A stretch of DNA of 19,899 nucleotides from Treponema sp. (GTDB lineage: Bacteria; Spirochaetota; Spirochaetia; Treponematales; Breznakiellaceae), in contig JAIRMT010000158.1 of the NCBI GenBank assembly GCA_031258505.1, positions 1 to 19,899 on the forward strand, written 5' to 3'. Shown in pieces: positions 8,006-15,193 of the stretch. Below the pieces are notes generated by a model. That model searched no databases. It was not told the DNA's origin and saw only the letters and a list, made by a program, of their open reading frames with translations. Numbering within the stretch: position 1 is the first letter of the stretch; every line of letters starts with the position of its first letter. The position numbers were made by a program, and so were the translations under genes.

Positions 8006-8168
8006 CCAAAGACAGAAAAAAACTGAGCGTACTGCGGAGAGCTATTGTTCCTAGTCAAGGTCGTTGAATGGACTAGGTGAAAAGGGTCAGACACAAGGAG
8101 GAGTTTACCGTCGGGGGAACGCTTGCTGAAAGCCCGGCTTGAGGCTAAAATGGTGGAAGGAGTGAAAG

Positions 8169-8645
8169 ATGAGTATATGTAACATAACAACCACGCTGAG
8201 GAATGTTCTTGTCTTGGCGGTCTGTTGCTTGCTCTTTTTTCAGGCTTGTCAAAAAGTTCCGGCGTCAGGTTCGGATGGGGACCGGAAAGGCGCTTTGTCC
8301 AAAGAGGCTGTAATACCTGGGCTTATCCTCGGCTTTTCCCAGATTGGGTCGGAGAGCGCCTGGCGAAATGCTAACACTCGTTCTATACAGGAAGCGGCTG
8401 ACAAAGCCGGGATACAGCTCTTGTTCGATAACGCGAATCAAAAGCAGGAAAATCAGATCAAGGCGCTCCGCTCATTCATTGCCTACCAGGTGGATGTGAT
8501 AGCCTTCGTACCGATCGTGGCGTCTGGCACTAAGTTGAGGTCTCATAACCATAATAAGGCTCTGGAAAGGTCTATTGCTTTAGTTTTTGGGTGTGTACCG
8601 CCACTAAGTTGGGTGTCTGACACTAAGTTGGATGTCTGGCGCTAG
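8169..8645 (+). pseudogene. YtfQ-type sugar-binding lipoprotein, 3'-truncated
   Basis: This is a periplasmic sugar receptor of the Peripla_BP_4 (ribose/galactofuranose YtfQ-like) family. It has a good ribosome-binding site (GGAAGGAG), ATG, a hydrophobic signal segment (residues 12-24) and a lipobox FQAC with Cys27. Family sequence follows: LILGFSQIGSESAWRNANT, QEAADKAGI, QKQENQIKALRSFIA and VDVIAFVPIVASG. It stops at about nt 8528. Family members continue with WDxVL and about 200 more residues forming the second lobe. Here the frame runs into repeated ACTAAGTTG motifs and ends at TAG 8643-8645. The fragment has only part of one lobe, so it cannot bind sugar normally. No permease or ATPase genes accompany it. 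It is probably the residue of a deleted importer locus. Confidence 0.8.
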
Positions 8646-8648
8646 TTT
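8523..8648 (+). repeat. Dispersed ACTAAGTTG motifs at the truncation junction
   Basis: Copies are TCTGGCACTAAGTTG (8523-8537), CCACTAAGTTG (8601-8611), GTCTGACACTAAGTTG (8615-8630) and a diverged GTCTGGCGCTAGTTT (8634-8648). GTGTC-T-GACAC at 8613-8623 is palindromic. The repeats begin exactly where similarity of the binding-protein gene ends. They may be the scar of the event that removed its 3' part. Confidence 0.6.
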
Positions 8649-8672
8649 AGACTTCCTCTTTTCATACAGATT

Positions 8673-8681
8673 TGGTATAAT
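8673..8681 (+). promoter_or_regulatory. Extended -10 promoter of the DUF4867 gene
   Basis: TGGTATAAT is a perfect extended -10 element (TGnTATAAT). No good -35 box lies 17 bp upstream (TTCCTC), which is normal for extended -10 promoters. The predicted start near 8688 gives a leader of about 30 nt carrying AAGGAGAG before the ATG at 8718. Confidence 0.6.
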
Positions 8682-8717
8682 CGTTCCTAATACTAACTAT
8701 TATAAGGAGAGATACCG

Positions 8718-9365
8718 ATGAAACTTGAATCTGTGAAAGACGCTTCGTTCCGTGAGTATGGACAGATCGTGGAGGGCTATGATTTTACCGAGTTGCTCCA
8801 GACCCTCAAACAAAAGACGCCGCGCCCTCTGGACAGGGTGATCTATGTGCCGAGCGATCCTCAGCTTGAGGGGCTGTCTGTTTATGGGGCGCTGCAGAAC
8901 AACTACTATGGCGGTATGCCGATTCAGATCGGCTACTGTAATGGGCATAGCACCAAGCTCAATGCGCTTGAGTACCACCGCGACTCAGAGATCAACATCA
9001 CGTATGATGACGTGATCCTGCTCCTTGCCAAACAGTCTGACATAAACACCGCAGATTGGAGCATTGACGCGGCGCGGACGCGAGCATTCTTCCTTTCGGC
9101 GGGCATGGCAGTGGAGCTTTACGCTTCTACCCTGCATTACGCGCCTTCGTCTGTTGATGAAACCGGCTTTCAGGTGGTTATCGTGCTGCCCAAGGGGACG
9201 AACACGGCAAAGCCCGCTATTACGGCAAAGAATGGCGAAGACCGGCTTCTCACTGCTGCGAATAAGTGGCTTATCGCCCACGCCGAAGCCAAAGCTGAAG
9301 TAGCTGGCGGCGCTCATATTGGTATTAGGGGCGGGAATCCCGACGCTCGCAGTGTTTGGAAGTAA
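8718..9365 (+). CDS. DUF4867 family protein (cupin-like)
   Basis: This 215-residue soluble protein matches, from memory, the DUF4867 family. Recognisable segments are EGYDFTELL, VIYVPSDPQLEGL, the strongly conserved YYGGMPIQIGYCNGHSTKLN with EYHRDSEINI, FFLSAGMAVELYA and FQVVIVLPKGTN. The spaced His and Glu residues in the central block (NGHS, EYHRDSE) would suit metal binding in a cupin-like barrel, but this is inference. The family is of unknown function and tends to occur with carbohydrate genes. The truncated sugar-binding gene directly upstream fits that. The start is supported by AAGGAG and an extended -10 promoter. It converges on the acyltransferase gene with 48 nt between stops. Confidence 0.8.
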   Translation: MKLESVKDASFREYGQIVEGYDFTELLQTLKQKTPRPLDRVIYVPSDPQLEGLSVYGALQNNYYGGMPIQIGYCNGHSTKLNALEYHRDSEINITYDDVILLLAKQSDINTADWSIDAARTRAFFLSAGMAVELYASTLHYAPSSVDETGFQVVIVLPKGTNTAKPAITAKNGEDRLLTAANKWLIAHAEAKAEVAGGAHIGIRGGNPDARSVWK

Positions 9366-9413
9366 GCGATACAGGGAGTGAATGTGCAAGCATCAGGCTT
9401 CCAGCATTGCTCC

Positions 9414-10298
9414 TTATGCTTGCATAAGGGACTGGGCTTTTTGGTGCATGATTTCCAACTGATCCATAATCGCATCCACAGCCGCCTGTTTCTTGTCCTC
9501 GACCTTTTCATTAGTGCGGGCGGCATTTCTGAACTCAGTGCAGGAAAGCACTGGTCCTGCGGTGAAACGAACCTGTCCCTCACTCACATAGTCATCCATC
9601 ATGTCTTCGCCAGACCCTGCGTCTCCGCGCCGCACATGTAACAATTCGCCATTGATGGCGACTAAACACATATAATCAAAGGACTTGATATAAGAATCAA
9701 TCTCGCGCACCCCGCGTTTAGTTCCAGGGTCCCAGGGACGGTAGCGCGTTCCTGATGGGAAAACCAGCACGAGTTTGCCTTTTCTCTTGATGTCAATCAG
9801 GGCTTTCATAGCAGCATGGTTAATGGCGTTCATGCGGAGAAGCTCGTCGCGGTCTTTTTCGCTGTCCATGCTCTGCAAGGAACGGCTGGGATAAATCACG
9901 AGTCGAGTGTAGGCACCTGTGAAGGCGGCTACTGTGGGGCTGGATACGTTAAGTTTGACGCCTGCGATGGCTACAAGCGAGGCAGCCACTTCCTTGCCGC
10001 GCTCGGAATCTCTCCGCAGAAGGTAGGAGAATAGCGGCAAGTCGAGGTTACTGTAATGCTCAAGTAGGAGGAGGCAAGACTTGCCTTCCCGCGCCCTGTC
10101 GAGCAGGGCGGAAAGATGTTCCATCCCCATAATGCCGGAACCCGGGAGGATAAGCGAATCAATGATATGGTCAATATAGGGAATTGTCTCTTCCTGTCCC
10201 TCTTGATAGACATTGTGTTCGTCTACCACTGTAGAAGACTTTGATGAGGCAACAACCTTCTTGATAGTATCTTGAAAGGTCGAACTTAATGTTTCCAT
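9414..10298 (-). CDS. PlsC-like 1-acylglycerol-3-phosphate acyltransferase family protein
   Basis: This 294-residue member of the glycerolipid acyltransferase family transfers acyl groups to glycerol-3-phosphate or lysophosphatidate in membrane phospholipid synthesis. The catalytic HX4D motif is EHYSNLD (H81, D86). The substrate-binding motif FPSGTR is at residues 180-185; the usual form is FPEGTR, so Glu is replaced by Ser here. There is no obvious N-terminal membrane anchor, and the first 55 residues are polar, which differs from short PlsC proteins and is closer to PlsB-like or spirochaetal forms. It starts 10 nt after the small lipoprotein gene with AAGGAT upstream, as the last gene of the pepT operon. 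Acyl and acceptor specificity cannot be told. Confidence 0.82.
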   Translation of the reverse strand: METLSSTFQDTIKKVVASSKSSTVVDEHNVYQEGQEETIPYIDHIIDSLILPGSGIMGMEHLSALLDRAREGKSCLLLLEHYSNLDLPLFSYLLRRDSERGKEVAASLVAIAGVKLNVSSPTVAAFTGAYTRLVIYPSRSLQSMDSEKDRDELLRMNAINHAAMKALIDIKRKGKLVLVFPSGTRYRPWDPGTKRGVREIDSYIKSFDYMCLVAINGELLHVRRGDAGSGEDMMDDYVSEGQVRFTAGPVLSCTEFRNAARTNEKVEDKKQAAVDAIMDQLEIMHQKAQSLMQA

Positions 10299-10308
10299 AG
10301 CGTGATCC

Positions 10309-10539
10309 TTACTTCTTTATGTTTTTCAGCAGGTCTTCAGCGGCTTTACCCGCGTCTTCGAGCGCGTCAGACGCGCCCTGTTTGAGGTCTTTTGCCGTGT
10401 CTGAGACATTCCGCTGTATATCTTTTGCCGCTCCCTTAAGCTCATCAAGTTTTTTTGCGGTTGGGTCTTTATCTTGACAGCTGACTAAGACAAAGGCGGC
10501 GAGGCCGAGGGCAGCGAGTGCTTGAGCTATTCGTTTCAT
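10309..10539 (-). CDS. Small lipoprotein with amphipathic helix
   Basis: This 76-residue predicted lipoprotein has an MKRIAQ start, a hydrophobic segment (residues 5-19) and a lipobox LVSC with acylation at Cys21. The mature part is about 55 charged residues (KKLDELKGAAKDIQ and onward) with heptad-like Ala/Leu spacing, probably one long amphipathic helix, somewhat like Lpp or apolipoprotein-like helical repeats. I chose ATG 10539 over the TTG at 10551 because it follows GGGGGA at the right distance and overlaps the pepT stop codon (ATGA), a hallmark of coupled translation. The acyltransferase gene follows after 10 nt. The function is unknown. A structural envelope role is plausible. Confidence 0.75.
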   Translation of the reverse strand: MKRIAQALAALGLAAFVLVSCQDKDPTAKKLDELKGAAKDIQRNVSDTAKDLKQGASDALEDAGKAAEDLLKNIKK

Positions 10540-11777
10540 CTTTTCCCCCAAAGTTTAACAAGTTCGACAACGACCTTACAGGCTGCTGTCATATCAGAAA
10601 CCGACGCCCATTCAAGGCGGCTGTGAGCGTTACGCCCGCCGGTGAAGATGTTTGGCGTGGGTATGCCAAGCTGAGTGAGTCGAGAGCCATCGGTTCCGCC
10701 CCGAATCGGGTGATGTATGCAGGGTATGTTCAGGTTGACGAGCGCCTCCTTGAGTATGCTCAGGGTTTCCGGCTTTTCGTCGAGTTTTTCCTTCATATTA
10801 AGGTACTGAGGCTTGACGCTCACGGTAACCTTGCCGCCGGGGAACTGGGCTTCTACTGCTTTTGCGAATGTTTCCAGCGCCGCGACCCGTCGTTCAGCGC
10901 CAGCGCGCTCAAAGTCGCGGATATACACCTGAAGCGAGGCGGTTTCCATGTTGGCGCTGATGTTCATGGGGCAGTAATAGCCATAGTACCCATCAGTGGC
11001 TTCCGGGCTTTCCACGCGGGGCAGCATGAGCGCAAAGGTTGCGGCCATAACCGTGGGGTTAAGCATACGCCCACGCGCTGTACCCAGGTGTATGGCCTTG
11101 CCCACAAACTCGATATTCGCCTCATAAGCATTGAAACACTCGGAATCAATCCCTCCCAGCGGGCCGCCGTCCAGGGTGTAACAGGCAACTGATTTCACCT
11201 GCTCCACAGGAAAACCAGCAAGCCCTGCGCCGACTTCCTCATCAGGAGTAAAGAACAACTCGATTGGCCCGTGCGTGATTTCAGGATGGCGAAGCAGGTA
11301 CTCAGCCGCTCCCATGATCTCGGCAATGCCGGCCTTGTCATCCGCGCCCAAGAGCGTGGTTCCATCGGTATGAATAATGGCCATGCCCTTGTGGGCTGCC
11401 AGATCAGAGTCAAGCGCCGGGTCGAGCGCTACGCCATCCGCCAGGTCTATCCGCTTACCGTTATATACGTTCACGAGTTGAGGTTTCACGTCTTTGCCTG
11501 ACACATCGTCTGCTGTATCAAGATGCGCCATAAAACCAATACATGGGCGCGTCTCTTGTCCCACTGTGGCTGGGATACGGGCAATCACATAACAATGGTC
11601 GGTCAGTTCAACATCGCTGACGCCCAGCCCCCGCAGCTCTTCGGCGAGCGCCTTAGCGAGGTCCCATTGGCCGGCTGTTGACGGCGTTTTGTCCTTGTGC
11701 GGAGCGCTTGTCGTCCAATACCGGACATACTTCAAAAACCGGTCTACCACTAAACCGGTGAATTCATCGTTATTCAT
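10536..11777 (-). CDS. pepT: Peptidase T (tripeptide aminopeptidase)
   Basis: This is a cytoplasmic M20B dizinc aminopeptidase that releases N-terminal residues from tripeptides. The metal and catalytic residues are present: H85 and D87 in GFMAHLDTADD, D146 in LGADDKAG, E180/E181 in TPDEEVGAG, D203 in YTLDGGPLGG, and H385 in GGRNAHSRLEW. The lid domain between about 210 and 330 is intact. With the start at ATG 11777 the protein has 413 residues, the family's usual length, and begins like other PepT proteins (FLKYVRYWTTS, STAGQWDLAK). An ATG further upstream at 11846 would add 23 unrelated residues. There is no Shine-Dalgarno sequence before 11777, and a promoter is placed for a leaderless start. 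The stop codon overlaps the lipoprotein start. Confidence 0.95.
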   Translation of the reverse strand: MNNDEFTGLVVDRFLKYVRYWTTSAPHKDKTPSTAGQWDLAKALAEELRGLGVSDVELTDHCYVIARIPATVGQETRPCIGFMAHLDTADDVSGKDVKPQLVNVYNGKRIDLADGVALDPALDSDLAAHKGMAIIHTDGTTLLGADDKAGIAEIMGAAEYLLRHPEITHGPIELFFTPDEEVGAGLAGFPVEQVKSVACYTLDGGPLGGIDSECFNAYEANIEFVGKAIHLGTARGRMLNPTVMAATFALMLPRVESPEATDGYYGYYCPMNISANMETASLQVYIRDFERAGAERRVAALETFAKAVEAQFPGGKVTVSVKPQYLNMKEKLDEKPETLSILKEALVNLNIPCIHHPIRGGTDGSRLTQLGIPTPNIFTGGRNAHSRLEWASVSDMTAACKVVVELVKLWGKR

Positions 11778-11783
11778 GATTGT

Positions 11784-11812
11784 AGTATGCAGGATAAGCG
11801 GCGGCGCGTAAA
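11784..11812 (-). promoter_or_regulatory. Candidate pepT promoter, leaderless spacing
   Basis: On the minus strand TTTACG (11812-11807) and CATACT (11789-11784) are 17 bp apart. The transcript start predicted seven bases past the -10 box is the A of the pepT ATG at 11777. Both boxes are imperfect (4 or 5 of 6), so this is a moderate candidate. It would allow pepT, the lipoprotein and the acyltransferase to be transcribed apart from ychF. Confidence 0.4.
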
Positions 11813-11870
11813 GGGACTGTTGATACTCAAACAAGCCCCGCAGCATAGAGCAGCGCCGCGCTGCTTTGGT

Positions 11871-12998
11871 TCAGACGTTGAATTTGAAGAACATCACATC
11901 GCTGTCTCGCACCACATATTCCTTGCCCTCGATTCGGTACTTGCCAGCCTCTTTGATCTTTGCCTCACTGCCATACTGTAACAAGTCTTCGTAGGAATAG
12001 ACTTCAGCCTTAATAAATCCCTTTTCAAAATCCGTGTGTATGACACCAGCAGCCTTGGGCGCGGTATCTCCCGCGTGGATCGTCCATGCGCGACACTCAT
12101 CAGCGCCCGCAGTGAAGAAGGTGGACAGCCCCAAAAGCCGGTACGCTGCATGAATGAGCGCGGATAGTCCCGACTCCTTCAAGCCCAGCTCCTCAAGAAA
12201 CGCCAGCTTATCCGCCGCGTCTTCAATGCCTGCAAGTTCAGCCTCATATTTGCCGCAGATCGCCACTACTTCAGCGCCTTCGTTCTTTGCCCGCATCAGC
12301 ACTTTTTCTATATGCGCGCCGGCAAGCGTCCCCTTGAGATACGAGCGCATACCTGCCTCATCAACATTGCACACATACAACTGAGGTTTCATCGTGATGA
12401 AATGGCAATCGTATACTGCCGCCTTTTCGTCAACGCTCAGGGAGACCGAGCGCACGGGTAGTCCGTTTTCCAGCGCCGGCTCAATCTTGTCCAGCGCGCT
12501 CAGTGCCAGCGCGGTCTCTTTCTGTTCAGCCTTTGCCTGCCCCTTGAGGGTGCGCATTGCCCGTTCCCGGCGTTTCGTCAGCGTGTCGAGGTCAGCCAGC
12601 GCCAGCTCTATGGCGATGGTTTCCATGTCCGCGTCAGGGTCGATCTTGTTATTGACATGAACAATGTCTGGATCATCGAAACAGCGCACCACTTGGGCAA
12701 TGACTCCCACTTCCCGAATATGCGACAGAAACTGATTACCCAGACCCTCGCCCTTTGACGCGCCCTTCACCAGCCCGGCAATATCGACAAACTCCACAGT
12801 TGCGGGAACAACCCGTTGCGGTTTGAAGATTTCGGCCAGCTTCACCAGCCGTGTGTCTGGCACGCTGACAATGCCCACATTTGGGTTAATCGTACAGAAG
12901 GGGTAATTTGCCGCCTCTGCCGGCGCGTTACTTAGCGCTGAAAAAATCGTTGACTTACCTACATTGGGAAGCCCCACTATGCCACAGTTAATTGCCAT
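11871..12998 (-). CDS. ychF: YchF/OLA1-type redox-responsive ATPase
   Basis: This 375-residue P-loop NTPase of the Obg-related YchF family binds ribosomes and hydrolyses ATP in preference to GTP. The Walker A motif is GLPNVGKST (residues 9-17), the G3 motif is DIAGLVKGAS (72-81), and the position normally held by NKxD is NVDE (211-214), the substitution that gives YchF its ATP preference. A coiled-coil insertion lies at about 125-195. The C-terminal TGS domain (about 290-375) ends in RDSDVMFFKFNV, as is standard. The ATG is preceded by AGGCGGGAT. The gene is separated from pepT by 93 nt. A decayed palindromic repeat lies just upstream. Confidence 0.97.
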   Translation of the reverse strand: MAINCGIVGLPNVGKSTIFSALSNAPAEAANYPFCTINPNVGIVSVPDTRLVKLAEIFKPQRVVPATVEFVDIAGLVKGASKGEGLGNQFLSHIREVGVIAQVVRCFDDPDIVHVNNKIDPDADMETIAIELALADLDTLTKRRERAMRTLKGQAKAEQKETALALSALDKIEPALENGLPVRSVSLSVDEKAAVYDCHFITMKPQLYVCNVDEAGMRSYLKGTLAGAHIEKVLMRAKNEGAEVVAICGKYEAELAGIEDAADKLAFLEELGLKESGLSALIHAAYRLLGLSTFFTAGADECRAWTIHAGDTAPKAAGVIHTDFEKGFIKAEVYSYEDLLQYGSEAKIKEAGKYRIEGKEYVVRDSDVMFFKFNV

Positions 12999-13020
12999 TA
13001 TATCCCGCCTTTTACACTTA

Positions 13021-13110
13021 GTTACTCATGTTACACACACTTATCTATAAAATAGAAGAGTCCGCGAATAGCGCAACTAGATATGGTAACTGCGCCTATT
13101 CCAAAACCAC
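13021..13110. repeat. Decayed palindromic element
   Basis: CTCATGTTAC at 13025-13034 matches the terminal repeat of the mobile element copy at 7594-7735. At 13057-13074 there is an 18-base match to an arm of the family B palindrome. A short stem GAATAGCGCA/TGCGCcTATTC remains. The second terminus is missing. It lies immediately upstream of ychF. Confidence 0.5.
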
Positions 13111-13840
13111 CTGAAAGGATAGAAGAAGCGAGGGAAACCTGATAAGATTGTAGTTGCAAAACTATCAACAAAGAGACCCTCACTATAAAAACTATAGGTC
13201 ACATCATTGCAGGAGTGCAAGCGCTCCTTAACGTCTCATACGATCTTAAAGGAGCGTTGAAGAATACTTCTCGGATGAATCAAAGCCTTCCTGCATATAC
13301 TGCGGGTCATCGAAGAGCAGATACCAACCCGCACAACCTTATGCGGAAACCAGACGGATACCCTATCAGTTTACTCCGTTTATACGGAGTTTTCTTGCCA
13401 AAGGGTATTTTGGGATAGAAAAGACCTGCCGGTCGAGCCAATGGATTAAAGGGAAACCAAATCCGTGACTGTTATACGGATTTACAGCTAAACTTGACCC
13501 ACGGATTCATAAACGATACTCCCGATAAGCCAGCAACATACACGGCTTCATTAACCCGCTCCATACAATAAGGCGCATACCTGTCCACGATCGTGTCTCG
13601 ATCCCGCCCGCGTATGAGACACACACTCGCCCGCGTATGAGGCTCGCCACTGACCAAGAACGCCCTTATACCAAGCTGGGTTTGAAAACGGCCTTGGTGA
13701 TTGAGAAAGGGAAAACTACCGCGCCATTACACGGGTTAATTGAAACTGCTATCTATGCTTATTTATCTTGGAATCTTTCTGGTAGAAGCGCTATAGTCCG
13801 GCGGCGCAGTCGGCCATGCGCTATAGAGCATTGTTGACTG
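13111..13840. other. Decayed intergenic tract, possible gene remnant
   Basis: No intact gene is visible. One plus-strand phase from about 13250 to 13837 is open except for TGA at 13472 and TAA at 13523, and reads about 195 codons. It includes a CIYCGS motif near the start and a basic C-terminus (RRRSRPC). I cannot assign it to a family, and it may be chance. Two hairpins are present: ACTCCGT/ACGGAGT at about 13373-13390 followed by TTTTCTT (terminator-like), and AAATCCGT/ACGGATTT at about 13459-13483. CGCCCGCGTATGAG is directly repeated near 13605 and 13628, and GCGCTATAG near 13788 and 13818. Confidence 0.4.
13373..13396 (+). terminator. Terminator-like hairpin
   Basis: The 7-bp stem ACTCCGT/ACGGAGT with loop TTAT is followed by TTTCTT. 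The stem is short and GC-moderate, and no intact gene precedes it, so it is only a weak candidate. It may have served the decayed frame in this tract. Confidence 0.35.
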
Positions 13841-15184
13841 GTGGTATCACAAACAGGTATCGTGAAGCTGGTGGAAAAGCCTGAAGATAAACCCAAGCAA
13901 CAAACATCGTCTCAGCAAGCTCTGGTTCGTTACGCCCATGAAACGACGAGAGGTAGGCTTAAACAAGAGGAACGAATCTTTGTCGTGTTAGTAACGGCGT
14001 TGTTTATCGCGCTGGCAATTCTGGTGGTACTGCTTGTTGGCTTTGTTCGTTCACTGAGTGAGCAAGCGGCTGTGGAAGCGGTGTCTGGCGCTGGCGGTGT
14101 GTCTGGCACTAGCGGTATCTCTGGCGCTGGCGGCGTGTCTAGCACTAGCGGTGTGTCTGGCACTGGCGTATCTGACACTAGCGGTGTGTCTGGTACCCAG
14201 TTCGTATCTGGCACTAGCGGTGTGTCTGGTGCTGGCGGCGTGTCTGGCACTGGCGGCGTATCTGACACTAGCGGCGTGTCTGTCCCCAGCGGTGCGTCTG
14301 GTACCAACGGCGTGTCTGTCCCCGGCGGTGTGTCTGGCACTGGCGGCGGCGTATCTGACACTGGCGGTATGTCTGGCGCTGGCGGCGGCGTATCTGACAC
14401 TGGCGGTGTGTCTGGCACTGGCGGCGTGTCTGGCGCTGGCGGCGTGTCTGGCACTGGCGTATCTGGCACCCAGTTGGTGTCTGGCACTGGCGGCGCGCCG
14501 CTGATACCCGCACCTTATCGAGGCGCCCTGGTGTTTGTCATAGACGACGCGGGGAACAACCTGTATGAGCTGGAGCCGTTTCTGCAATTCCCTGGACCGC
14601 TTACCATCGCAGTACTGCCCGGACTGCCTGAGTCCGCCGAAGCAGCGCGGCGTATACGAGCGGCGGGTAAGGAGGTGTTTTTGCACCAGCCAATGGAGGC
14701 AATCGGCGGTGAAAATCCTGGCCCGGGCGCGGTGTACGCGGGTATGAGCGCCACTGAAATCCGCGAGATTGTGGAGCATAACCTTGATGAAATCGGGCCA
14801 GTGGCAGGTATGAATAACCATCAAGGCTCGAAGATAACCATGAGTGAGGAAGCTATGGAAACGATTCTAACAATTTGCCGAGAGCGAGGCATCTTTTTTC
14901 TTGACTCAAGAACCACCGCCGACACGGTCGTTCCTATAGTCGCGCAGAGAATCAATATGACTATTGGTGAGCGCGACGTGTTTCTGGACAACATTCAGGA
15001 TAAAGCGTCCATGATTGAGTATGCAAAGGAGGGGCTGCGCAAGGCAAACCTGCAAGGGAAAGCTGTGATGATTGGTCATACATGGTCTCCAGAACTGGCC
15101 GCGACATTAAGCGAACTGTACCCGACCCTCATCGCGGATGGTTATGTCCTGTCAACCATGTCAAACTTGCGCGTTGTACCGTGA
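13841..15184 (+). CDS. Membrane-anchored divergent polysaccharide deacetylase
   Basis: This 447-residue protein has a polar cytoplasmic N-terminus (1-43), one membrane segment (about 45-69), a low-complexity linker (81-219) of V-S-G-T/A-G type, and a divergent polysaccharide deacetylase domain (Polysacc_deac_2, YibQ-like) at about 228-447. The domain shows LVFVIDDAGNN with paired Asp at 235-236, FLHQPMEA with H282, NPGPGAVY, MNNHQGSK and FLDSRT. The active face would be periplasmic and probably acts on cell-wall or envelope glycan, though enzymatic activity is not established for this family. The start is uncertain. GTG 13841 is the first in-frame codon of use after a TGA at 13835, and no Shine-Dalgarno sequence is seen; GTG 13862 is an alternative. 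tsaD follows after 9 nt. Confidence 0.85.
   Translation: MVSQTGIVKLVEKPEDKPKQQTSSQQALVRYAHETTRGRLKQEERIFVVLVTALFIALAILVVLLVGFVRSLSEQAAVEAVSGAGGVSGTSGISGAGGVSSTSGVSGTGVSDTSGVSGTQFVSGTSGVSGAGGVSGTGGVSDTSGVSVPSGASGTNGVSVPGGVSGTGGGVSDTGGMSGAGGGVSDTGGVSGTGGVSGAGGVSGTGVSGTQLVSGTGGAPLIPAPYRGALVFVIDDAGNNLYELEPFLQFPGPLTIAVLPGLPESAEAARRIRAAGKEVFLHQPMEAIGGENPGPGAVYAGMSATEIREIVEHNLDEIGPVAGMNNHQGSKITMSEEAMETILTICRERGIFFLDSRTTADTVVPIVAQRINMTIGERDVFLDNIQDKASMIEYAKEGLRKANLQGKAVMIGHTWSPELAATLSELYPTLIADGYVLSTMSNLRVVP
14081..14497 (+). repeat. Coding minisatellite in the deacetylase linker
   Basis: About 415 nt are built of 15- to 18-nt units around GGCGTGTCTGGCACT, encoding G-V-S-G-T/A-G blocks with variants DT, VP, TQ. 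All unit lengths are multiples of three, so the frame is kept. The repeat also opens long frames in other phases on both strands, which are by-products. Copy number is likely to vary between strains. Confidence 0.9.
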
Positions 15185-15193
15185 GTCAATTCC

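Larger units (their letters stand above)
7544..8168. other. Repeat-rich intergenic region
   Basis: These 625 bp hold the mobile element copy, the perfect hairpin, the 21-nt repeat array and a weak inverted repeat CCTAGTC/GACTAGG at about 8051-8079. A frame ending at 8181 (SLPSGERLLKARLEAKM and onward) has the look of a gene C-terminus and may be a remnant, but I cannot name it. I see no intact gene. Confidence 0.6.

Noticed and set aside
7681..8190. 169-codon minus-strand membrane-like protein
   Set aside because: Its hydrophobic heptads come only from the 21-nt repeat. It spans the mobile element's end and the ribosome-binding region of the next gene and has no start signal.
10540..10551. 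TTG 10551 as start of the small lipoprotein
   Set aside because: ATG 10539 has the better-spaced GGGGGA and an ATGA overlap with the pepT stop, and gives a standard signal peptide.
10518..11192. 224-codon plus-strand frame opposite pepT
   Set aside because: It is antisense to a clear PepT coding sequence with intact metal ligands.
14051..14824. Long open frames in other phases across the deacetylase linker, both strands
   Set aside because: They are products of the 15- to 18-nt repeat, which lacks stops in several phases. The real frame joins the membrane anchor to a recognisable deacetylase domain.
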